From Bradyrhizobium sp. BR13661 (lineage in GTDB: Bacteria; Pseudomonadota; Alphaproteobacteria; Rhizobiales; Xanthobacteraceae): DNA of 64,000 nt. Below the pieces are notes generated by a model. It saw only the letters and a list, made by a program, of their open reading frames with translations. It was not told the DNA's origin and made no database searches. Of this stretch, positions 8,223 to 15,286 are shown in pieces. The position numbers were made by a program, and so were the translations under genes. Location of the stretch: positions 1 through 64,000 of the forward strand of contig NZ_JARXWB010000010.1 of assembly GCF_029892425.1 (NCBI RefSeq). Direction: 5' to 3'. Position 1 is the stretch's first letter, and every line of letters begins with the position of its first letter.

Positions 8223-9633
8223 ATGCGAAGGAACAGCCCATTGAGCGCCGGATCAGACACATACGAAACCTTGCTGGAAGAAGCCACCAAGGGGTTGGCC
8301 GAGGCGCAAAGAACGATCAAGGAGGAGCCCGGCAAATGGCGCGCGGCCAATCCGTTCTTGGCGCCCACGATTCCGGTGAAGGACGGCTCGCATTTCATCG
8401 CGAAGGAAGGTCTCGCCGCTCTCCATCAGCTCGGCCGCAAATGGCATGATAACGACAGCACCGTGAAGGCATCCATAAGCCGGAAAGCGGCGGCGCAGCT
8501 TGCTGTTCAGGCGTTCGGCAACCTGATCGACGCCGCCCAGACCTTGCCTGGTACTGCGCTGGTCAAGACGGAGTTCTTGCGGCTCCTACAAGAGCGGCTC
8601 GACAGGCAAACGAAGCGCGAATTTTTCTACTTTCCGGTCCGGCTCTTCGAACAGGACGACGTACCGAGCTTTTCAGTAGGTCCCGTCCACTTCTACCGGC
8701 GGCACGATTGGCTTGATGCCGTAGAAAAGGTCACCGGCAAGACGCCAGCATGGAAACAGGAAATCGTTGCGCATTGGAATGGCGCGGAACGTTTCGAGCC
8801 CGCTCGGCCACGATGCCGACGAAGTTGTCAAGTTCGTCGGTGCTTGCGAGTGGATTGCGACGATTGCCATTGATGGACGGCATTCGAGCCGTTCTTCCGT
8901 CTGCGCTTCCACTGCCGTTGTCGTTGCCATCGATGCACTGGGGCTAGGACTTAACCCGGACAACGCGAAGGCGCTGCGCGCTCCCGGAGACCGGGTCGAG
9001 GTGTCCATGTCCCGTTCGCTCTCGCAATACGAAGGCGCCGGAGGCTTCAATTCATCGACGTCGGTGGACATTCCACGCCTTGGAGGTAAGCCGGGCGCAC
9101 AGGCGCACTATCTTCACGACCTCAGAAAGCTCCACGCCGATGCGGGAAAGGCGTTGCAAGACTTCGTCGATCTGAAGCCGACAGGAAGCTGCCCTACGGT
9201 CATGCGGCGATGGGTTGAGGCCATGTACTGGTTCGGCCAAGCCCGGAGAGAAAAAAGCGACTTCATCGCCCTCGTCAAGATCGGGATTTCGCTCGATGTA
9301 CTGGCCAAGGGCGGCAAGAACAAAGGCATTCTCGCTTTGGCTTCGGCGATCATGAGTTTGGCTCCAGAGGACGCCGTTACGTCGGATGGCCAGTCTCTCG
9401 CATCATTCGTGAAAAAGCTCTACGATGAAGGCCGGTCCAAGATCGCGCATGGCGGCAGTTTGGCGCTGTTGCAGGAATTGCCGCTCGAGATCGAGAATGC
9501 CGATGCCTTTGCCGCGAACATTTTGACAGGCTACGTTGCCTGCGCCGCCAATTACACCGGCAATGACGCCTACGAAGATTTCCTGGCTGCCACTCCTTCG
9601 ATCTTGCCGATCCTGAAATCGTCAGGGCCCTAG
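8223..9633 (+). pseudogene. ApeA-like HEPN protein interrupted by a +1 frameshift
   Basis: Two overlapping frames make one protein of about 470 residues. The first frame runs from ATG 8223 through ...HWNGAERFEP, then turns into arginine- and cysteine-rich nonsense. The other frame resumes with LGHDADEVVKFVGACEWIATIAIDG and continues to 9633. Removing one base near 8802 (GAGCCC-g-CTCGGC) joins them smoothly, and the span is 3n+1 bases. The C-terminal part contains FVKKLYDEGRSKIAHGG with an R-X4-H motif, typical of the Apea-like HEPN domain. Without correction the HEPN domain is not translated from the 8223 start. Possible causes are a real inactivating mutation, phase variation, programmed frameshifting or a sequence error. 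Confidence 0.7.
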
Positions 9634-9748
9634 CGGACGGCTCCGAGAGGGAGCCGACTATTTTCGCTTGCTGGCCTTTCGCAATCTTTCCCAAGAGCCG
9701 GACCTGATACACAATCCCGCTTCTGGGATTCGCGACGCAGGAGGCGTC

Positions 9749-10246
9749 ATGAAGCGGGATGGATTCGAAAAGATTGTCAGCCAGGCGGTAAGCCACGCGC
9801 TCGGAATAGAGATTGGCCTGACGAGCCAAGGCAGAGCAAGCGATGGCCGGCATTGCTTCGCCCGGCCCCAAAAGAGCGAATGCGATGTATGCTGCGTGCC
9901 GTTTTTGAAAAAGCATGTTGATTCGGTATATAACCACCCCTGTACGGTCAAAGAACGCCCCTATTGTCGTGTTCGCAGGTTGGCGCAAGCCATATCCGTA
10001 CTTGGATCGGCTCAAGCTGCCGAAAACAAGATTGAATCCACACTCCGAAGCATGGGAGTTTCGTCGGAAGCATCTCTTGGCCGCGGTAATGCCTACAATA
10101 TGTCGATCATCGTGAAGATTGACGAGGCAGGAAAAGCGCGCCTGCGGCAGCTAACGACCACGGCAAAGCAAACACGCGACGAAAAGAAACTGGCATCTAC
10201 TTTGTCCGAAGCTCTCGACATTCTAAGTCCGGCGGCTCTCCGCTAA
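9749..10246 (+). CDS. Hypothetical protein (165 aa)
   Basis: The start at 9749 is chosen because an AGGAGG lies four bases upstream. The protein is 165 residues with no recognised domain. The first half has several cysteines (CFARPQKSECDVCC, later HPC and YC) that might bind a metal. The second half is helical, with KIDEAGKARLRQLTTTAKQTRDEKKLASTLSEALDIL, suggesting coiled-coil or regulatory packing. The frame also stays open to 9668. Codon use is less convincing than in its neighbours, so it may be partly spurious. It lies between the frameshifted HEPN gene and the 10365 gene on the same strand. Confidence 0.4.
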   Translation: MKRDGFEKIVSQAVSHALGIEIGLTSQGRASDGRHCFARPQKSECDVCCVPFLKKHVDSVYNHPCTVKERPYCRVRRLAQAISVLGSAQAAENKIESTLRSMGVSSEASLGRGNAYNMSIIVKIDEAGKARLRQLTTTAKQTRDEKKLASTLSEALDILSPAALR

Positions 10247-10364
10247 GCCCGCTTCAGCACGTTTCACGGCCCTTGTCCCATGCTCGCACACTCCACGCCG
10301 CCATTGGCTCATGTGGTAGGGGAGCGCGCGAGCCTTGTTCAACACCTGATCTTCAACGCCCGTG

Positions 10365-11117
10365 ATGGCAAAATTCGAGAAGCCTCAAAAAGGAAATCCC
10401 CACCGGCTGGTAATCGGTCAGCACACTTTCCCCTCAAAAAGCATTGCGAGGTTTGCCGGTGCCGACGGCAGGGTTCATCTTCACATGAAACAAGGCGGCC
10501 CAATCCGGCGGGCAAAGCCAATCGACAGCATCTTTTGCGCACGACGTGCGTGGGATCATGGCACTGAAGTCGGCTTCATGAAGTCGATCGAGGATCGCTT
10601 TCAGCTCCTCGCTGATCTGATAATCGACGGCCGTGTGCTGGCCTTCGACGCCGAGCAGACGCACGTTATCAGTTCATTCTATGCTCTTTGGATGACGCGG
10701 GCAGAAATTCGGGATCAACCGCGAAACGACACTATTCTGCGCGGGGTTCTGCCCGGTCGCACTGGATGGTCAAGGGACGAAGAGGAAGGGCTAGAGAAGG
10801 CCGGACTTGCCTTCTTCAGAGGCATAACGATGCCGGCCCACATTGTGAACGGTATGCGCGCGGGCGTGCTCGTGGGTCCATACCTTCGACGAGTAAACCC
10901 TTCGGCAAGTTGGGGTATTATTCGGACCTCGGGCGGCGAGTTTATTGTACCCGATTGGCCCCTGCACGCGTTCATACCGATCAATCCAGCCCTCGCTTTG
11001 GCGAACCCCGCTCTCAATCAGACTCTTGATCGATACGCCATTGGTCTCGTCAATAAGCAGCTGCGAATGGCCAGCCGACGCTATTTCTTTGCACGAGATT
11101 TCACGGCCTGTCCTTGA
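10365..11117 (+). CDS. Hypothetical protein (250 aa)
   Basis: A 250-residue protein I cannot assign. It starts MAKFEKPQKGNPHRLVIGQHTFPSKSIARF, followed by a GRVHLHMKQGG strand and AKPIDSIFCARRAWDHGTE. Then comes a helical region ending in a long INPALALANPALNQTLDRYAIGLVNKQL helix. The front part faintly resembles the DUF4238 style (His-rich start followed by an F/W block), but the match is not good enough to name it. No membrane segment or signal peptide is present. It is preceded by a 118-bp gap and sits among abortive-infection-type genes, so a defence or toxin role is only positional inference. Confidence 0.5.
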   Translation: MAKFEKPQKGNPHRLVIGQHTFPSKSIARFAGADGRVHLHMKQGGPIRRAKPIDSIFCARRAWDHGTEVGFMKSIEDRFQLLADLIIDGRVLAFDAEQTHVISSFYALWMTRAEIRDQPRNDTILRGVLPGRTGWSRDEEEGLEKAGLAFFRGITMPAHIVNGMRAGVLVGPYLRRVNPSASWGIIRTSGGEFIVPDWPLHAFIPINPALALANPALNQTLDRYAIGLVNKQLRMASRRYFFARDFTACP

Positions 11118-11251
11118 CGAGGAGCAGCCGACCGGCCAGCCTCCCCCACAACGCTAATAATGGAGTGTGCAGGGCGGCAAGCCCAAAGGGGCTTCCCGCA
11201 CACGTGCACTTGGTCAACAATGATGATCCGCCTCGCCAATGGCACGGTGGT

Positions 11252-11554
11252 TCATCGCTCGATATGGTTTCTATCGCGCCCGGTACGCAGCAGGCCGCGC
11301 TCGCGAGTCTTTGACGGGCGATAAGCCGTTACGATCTGCCCATTCTTTACAACAAGCCGTTTGCCAACCAGACGACGGAAGCTTTGCAGAAGCTGCTTTA
11401 GGCCTTGCTCAGCGTTTCTGTAATCCTTCTCCCTTACCAGATAGCCGTCATCGACCTCGGTGCCGATCAAGACGATCAACTCGGCTTCATTCGCTAAAAT
11501 GCTGCGCTGAGACATGCGCGCTGCCGCATGTTTTGTGATCCCGATCGAGTTCAT
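11252..11554 (-). CDS. DUF4258-like small protein, second gene of an XRE operon
   Basis: A 100-residue basic protein. The N-terminal KHAAARMSQRSI segment (His and Arg spaced as in DUF4258) is followed by EAELIVLIGTEVDDGYLVREKDY and a strand-rich LVGKRLVVKNGQIVTAYRP. DUF4258 proteins resemble BrnT/RelE-scale toxins, but no activity is shown for this member. The ATG overlaps the stop of the upstream XRE gene (ATGA, 11551-11554), so the two are translated together. A regulator-plus-small-basic-protein order fits a toxin-antitoxin arrangement in which the HTH protein is antitoxin and autorepressor. That is inference. Confidence 0.55.
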   Translation of the reverse strand: MNSIGITKHAAARMSQRSILANEAELIVLIGTEVDDGYLVREKDYRNAEQGLKQLLQSFRRLVGKRLVVKNGQIVTAYRPSKTRERGLLRTGRDRNHIER

Positions 11555-12471
11555 GGGGCCGCTTCCTTCGTCTTATTGCGGCGCTCAATAGCCTTGAGTT
11601 GCTCCTTGATGAACGCGTCCGCCTGTGCCTGCACCCATGCGGCACGATCTTCTGTCTTCCCGGCGAAGTCCTGAAGTTCCTTTGGCATTTCGTACAGGTC
11701 GACAATGCCGCTGAGAATTCGCTCGGCCAGGACCTCGTCACCGCCCACCATGTCCAGCGCTTCTTTCCGGCACACCTCAAAGATTGGATAATCGATGGGC
11801 GAGAAGCCTTCGAAAGTCGCGACATCACCAATTTCGGCGGTCAGCTTTGAGAGGAAAACGGCAAATGGATTGTCCTCGTCGTCACCTTGGTTATGAAGCG
11901 AACCGTCACTGAAATCATCGTCGCCAAAACACATCCCGAAAATGTCATTGGCCTCAATCGAGCGCGTCTCCGCGGTAATTTTCTCTTCGGAATACATGAG
12001 ATTGGATGGCGGCAGGTGCCGCATTTCTCTCTCGACCGCTCGTGCAGCACTGCACGCGTCCTCGAGCTTTTTGATCTTTGTGCGCCGCTCACCGAGGCTC
12101 ATCTCCGCCGCCCAGCAAAAGAGAAGCGGCGCAAGCTCTAGCACTTGCCAGGGCTTGATGAAGTACCGTTCCGAAATTAGGTAAAGGTAGTTGCCCGCAG
12201 TGTCGCTGACCCGAAAACGGGATTTCGGACGTCTCCTTGCGGGCTCGGTTTGACTGTCCTCTGAGGGCAGCGTTTTACGAGTCAGCTCGGCCGGTATCAC
12301 ACCCAGCGCTTGAGCAAGCTGACGAATAGTGTGGTCACGCGTGTCTTTGCCGCCCCGCTCGATACGAGAGATCGTCTGCTTGTTCACGCCGGACATCTCG
12401 GCCAGCCGATCCTGAGACCAACCCTTCTGATGGCGCAAGCTTTTGAGAATAAATGGGTTTATTTGTTCCAT
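11551..12471 (-). CDS. XRE-family HTH regulator with long C-terminal domain
   Basis: A 306-residue protein. Residues about 7-62 are a lambda-Cro/XRE helix-turn-helix (LRHQKGWSQDRLAEMSGVNKQTISRIERGG...TIRQLAQALGV). The remaining 240 residues are helical and acidic, with an unfamiliar middle (YLISERYFIKPWQVLELAPLLFCWAAEMS) and an EDACSAARAVEREM helix, perhaps a sensor or binding domain. A Shine-Dalgarno (GGAGACGAGG) precedes the ATG. It is the first gene of a two-gene operon with the DUF4258-like protein and is divergent from the AbiGi-like gene, so it probably controls the 12472-12790 intergenic region. Confidence 0.8.
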   Translation of the reverse strand: MEQINPFILKSLRHQKGWSQDRLAEMSGVNKQTISRIERGGKDTRDHTIRQLAQALGVIPAELTRKTLPSEDSQTEPARRRPKSRFRVSDTAGNYLYLISERYFIKPWQVLELAPLLFCWAAEMSLGERRTKIKKLEDACSAARAVEREMRHLPPSNLMYSEEKITAETRSIEANDIFGMCFGDDDFSDGSLHNQGDDEDNPFAVFLSKLTAEIGDVATFEGFSPIDYPIFEVCRKEALDMVGGDEVLAERILSGIVDLYEMPKELQDFAGKTEDRAAWVQAQADAFIKEQLKAIERRNKTKEAAP

Positions 12472-12790
12472 AGGCCTCGTCTCCTAACTGGGCCATCTAG
12501 CGCCAAAATGAATATCTAATAAATAGACATTGTCGGCGTCTTTGGCGGCCGGCAACCAAACTGCGTCGTTAGGAGTAGGCATTATTGAGGAACAGTGCTT
12601 ACTGATGCGTCGAGAATGATGGGCGGTCACTGGTTCCGTCGCCCGCTCTGTTGCATGCGTCCTTGGGCCGCCATCATCTACGAGCCATTGAAAATATTGG
12701 AGAATTTCTTATTTAGCCTTTACTGAGTCCGAGACCGTAGGCTGGCTCCGTATGTATTCCTTGAGAGGGAGTATCCGACCAGGAGAAATC
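12472..12790 (+). promoter_or_regulatory. Divergent intergenic region between XRE operon and AbiGi-like gene
   Basis: About 320 bp without a gene, holding the promoters of both flanking genes. It is more AT-rich than the surroundings, with ATATCTAATAAATAGACAT near 12512-12531 close to the XRE start, and a second AT-rich stretch (12690-12725) nearer the right-hand gene. An AGGAGAA Shine-Dalgarno precedes 12791. The left-hand AT-rich block is the natural place for an XRE operator, but no long perfect inverted repeat is visible. Confidence 0.4.
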
Positions 12791-13429
12791 ATGTCTCTGC
12801 CAGCTTTCGACGACCTGCCGTTCAATCAACGCCCTGACCTGACGCCCTATTTGATCCATCTGACGAAGAACACGGAAAGCCAAAACGACCGTACGGCCTA
12901 CGACAATCTTGAGAGTATTCTTGAGTCCGGCACGATCAGGGGCAGTCGGCCGTCACAGGGCATGATTAAGGGGAACCACCGCGCAGCGTGCTTCATGGAC
13001 GTACCCTTCGCGTCACTGAAGTACGTCCTCACGCCCGAGAACATGGACCGGCAGAAGCCGCGATACGAGCCATATGGCATCGCGTTGACCAAAAGATTCG
13101 CCTATGGCGCAGGTTGTCGGCCGGTGCTTTATCTCTCTAACGCAGAACTCGATGAGCTCAGCATTCCCCGGGCAGAGCTTTGGCGCGTGGTCCGCTTCGA
13201 ATCTCAGAAAGACCGCTGGATCAGTTGGGTCCACGAGCGCGAATGGCGTTGCAAGGGCAGCTTTGATCTGCCCAACAAGATACAAGTGGCTTTCGTACGC
13301 ACGACTCGGGAGGCTGAAAAGCTCACCGGGGATCTAGTGAAATACCCCCGCGACTTTGCATGCAGGCCGCGCGCCGTAATCCCGCTGACAGTGATGTGCC
13401 AAGGCCTGCTTCAGCTCGCCGACGGCTAG
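12791..13429 (+). CDS. AbiGi-like / HEREWR-motif abortive infection protein
   Basis: A 212-residue protein. The start at 12791 follows AGGAGA by six bases; an earlier in-frame Met at 12752 lacks this. Features: LTPYLIHLTKN near the start, then YDNLESILESGTIRGS, CFMDVPFASLKY, YGIALTKRFAYGAGCRPVLYL, and late SWVHEREWRCKGSFDLP. This order (a 'resides within a few turns' LESIL..G.IR core, a Phe-rich C-F-x-D-V-P strand, and the EREWR motif) matches proteins annotated as AbiGi-type. Some relatives look like ADP-ribosyltransferase-fold proteins, so the biochemical role is open. It lies 228 bp upstream of the DISARM operon on the same strand. Confidence 0.6.
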   Translation: MSLPAFDDLPFNQRPDLTPYLIHLTKNTESQNDRTAYDNLESILESGTIRGSRPSQGMIKGNHRAACFMDVPFASLKYVLTPENMDRQKPRYEPYGIALTKRFAYGAGCRPVLYLSNAELDELSIPRAELWRVVRFESQKDRWISWVHEREWRCKGSFDLPNKIQVAFVRTTREAEKLTGDLVKYPRDFACRPRAVIPLTVMCQGLLQLADG

Positions 13430-13585
13430 ACGCGATTCGACCCTGGGCGCCGGAAGGGTGACCGAGGTTCGCCTAGTCCACCTAGCTCTCTAAAGCCGGG
13501 TAATCCCCTATTTTGCCGCTACTGACGCCTAAAGTCTGCTTTCGTATATCAAAATTGCCCAGTACCATGCACTACCATGAGTTAT

Positions 13586-13608
13586 CCGGTTGACGGTTGA
13601 ACAACCGG
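13586..13608 (+). promoter_or_regulatory. Inverted repeat upstream of the DISARM-type operon
   Basis: CCGGTTG and CAACCGG form a perfect 7-bp inverted repeat around a 9-base loop, 50 bp before the GTG start of the methyltransferase gene. It could be an operator or the leader hairpin of the operon. The rest of the 13430-13657 gap shows no gene. A strong GGGGGAGG ribosome-binding site sits very close (about three bases) to the GTG. Confidence 0.4.
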
Positions 13609-13657
13609 CGACGGGGCAAAACCGTTTAATTATCTGAATTGCGCGTCAGGGGGAGGC

Positions 13658-15286
13658 GTGGGCGTTCAAGCAAAGATCATCTATGCCCGCGAGCTATTGA
13701 TATTGGCTCGCAAGGCAGCGTCCACAGAAGTGCGTGCCGACGAACTTTCATCAATAAAGCGCGTGCGCTTGTGCCTTGGCTTGCTTGACGGCTTGCCGAG
13801 CAACGGGCTTTTGGGCGAGTTCGCGGCGCGGCTGGCCAGGCTCGGTGTCGACCAAAAGCATTATTGGGTCGGGACATTTTATACCCTGCTCTTGTCACCC
13901 GCCGCTCGGCGAGCGCAGGCAACCTATTTTACTCCACCCAATCTCTCAAAGGCTCTTATTCGCCTCGCGCGCAATGAAGGGTTCGATCCTTTGCGACACG
14001 CCGCGATTGATCCAGCCGCCGGCGGGGCCGCATTCCTTTCGACGCTCGCGGGCGAAATGCGGGAACTTGGTGCCTCGCCAAGAGATATCTTGCAGCGCTT
14101 GCATGGCATCGAGATTGACCGCGGGCTGGCTCGCGTCTCGGAAGCCCTGATTGCCGATCGCATCAACGGCACCATCCCTTCGGGATCCGTCGTGGAGGTT
14201 CGCGACGCCCTCAAGGCGAGGCATACCAAGAACTACGATCTTGTCATTGCCAATCCGCCCTATGGCCGCATCTCGGTGGACGAGTTGCGTGATAAGGCGT
14301 GGGAGGATGTATGCCACCCAGGGCATATCAACAAATATGCTCTCTTCACCGAGCGCTGCTTTCGCTTGGCGAGGCCAAATGGACTCGTCGCACTCGTTCT
14401 TCCGTCCAGCTTCATCGCCGGGCCTCTCTACGGAAAATTACGAGCCTACATGCGGATGAAGGGAGAACTTCTCACGCTTGGCTCGGTCACGATGCGGAAC
14501 GATGTCTTCGTCGATGTCCAGCAAGACGTATCAATTGTTGTGGCGCGTGTTGGAACACCGCATCGGGCGGAACGTGCCGTATCGTTCGGTAGCGTTACTG
14601 GCTTTGGCCCCTTTAAGCCGACCCTCGCGACAACGCTCCCGGCTAAACCCGAGGAGGCATGGACGTCTGCCGGGAAGGAGCCAGGCGTAACATTTGGTGG
14701 CGCTACACTTACCGATTACTGCGCTAGCCTGCGCGTCGGATACTTCGTGTGGAACCGCCAGCTTGAACGCATGTCGAAACGGCGAAACGCAAAGCTCGAC
14801 ATGCCGCTCATATGGGCGCGCAATGTCCGTCCGGGCACATTCTGTTTGCCAAAAGCGAAGTCGGGTAAGGGCATCGACTTCGTGCGTTTTGAGGAAGAGT
14901 CCTCGGCCATCATCAGGCAGAACGCCATCATTTTGCAGCGGACCACAAACAACGCTCAATCACGCCGGCTCGTAGCGGCGCGCGTATCCCCAACCGTTCT
15001 GAAGAAATGGGGAGGCTTCGTTACAGAGAACCATACTCTTGTCGTGACGGCACCGAACATTGCAACGCTCAATACCCTTTGCTTTTTGCTTAACTCGGCT
15101 GCGGTGGACGCGCGGTATCGCCGATTGTCAGGCACGGCCAGCGTCTCTGCCAGCTTGCTACGCGACCTTGATCTCCCAACACCTCGAGCGTTAGCACAAG
15201 CGATCGATCGGCATGGCCTGTGTGAGGTAGCCATCGAACACGCTTACGCGGCGGGTGCACCGGCGAAAGCGACGTTAATCGCATGA
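13658..15286 (+). CDS. N6-adenine DNA methyltransferase, DISARM-associated (drmMI-like)
   Basis: A 542-residue class I, Eco57I/gamma-type adenine methyltransferase. Residues about 85-105 give QATYFTPPNLSKALI, a methylase lead motif. The SAM-binding motif I follows (AAIDPAAGGAAFLSTLAGE, about 115). The catalytic NPPY is at about 199-202 (DLVIANPPYGRIS). A target-recognition-like C-terminal half ends with NTLCFLLNSAAVDARYRRLSG, as in type I/IIG enzymes. In DISARM, methylation marks host DNA as self. The stop overlaps the next start (ATGA, 15283-15286). No second methylase is present. Confidence 0.8.
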   Translation: MGVQAKIIYARELLILARKAASTEVRADELSSIKRVRLCLGLLDGLPSNGLLGEFAARLARLGVDQKHYWVGTFYTLLLSPAARRAQATYFTPPNLSKALIRLARNEGFDPLRHAAIDPAAGGAAFLSTLAGEMRELGASPRDILQRLHGIEIDRGLARVSEALIADRINGTIPSGSVVEVRDALKARHTKNYDLVIANPPYGRISVDELRDKAWEDVCHPGHINKYALFTERCFRLARPNGLVALVLPSSFIAGPLYGKLRAYMRMKGELLTLGSVTMRNDVFVDVQQDVSIVVARVGTPHRAERAVSFGSVTGFGPFKPTLATTLPAKPEEAWTSAGKEPGVTFGGATLTDYCASLRVGYFVWNRQLERMSKRRNAKLDMPLIWARNVRPGTFCLPKAKSGKGIDFVRFEEESSAIIRQNAIILQRTTNNAQSRRLVAARVSPTVLKKWGGFVTENHTLVVTAPNIATLNTLCFLLNSAAVDARYRRLSGTASVSASLLRDLDLPTPRALAQAIDRHGLCEVAIEHAYAAGAPAKATLIA

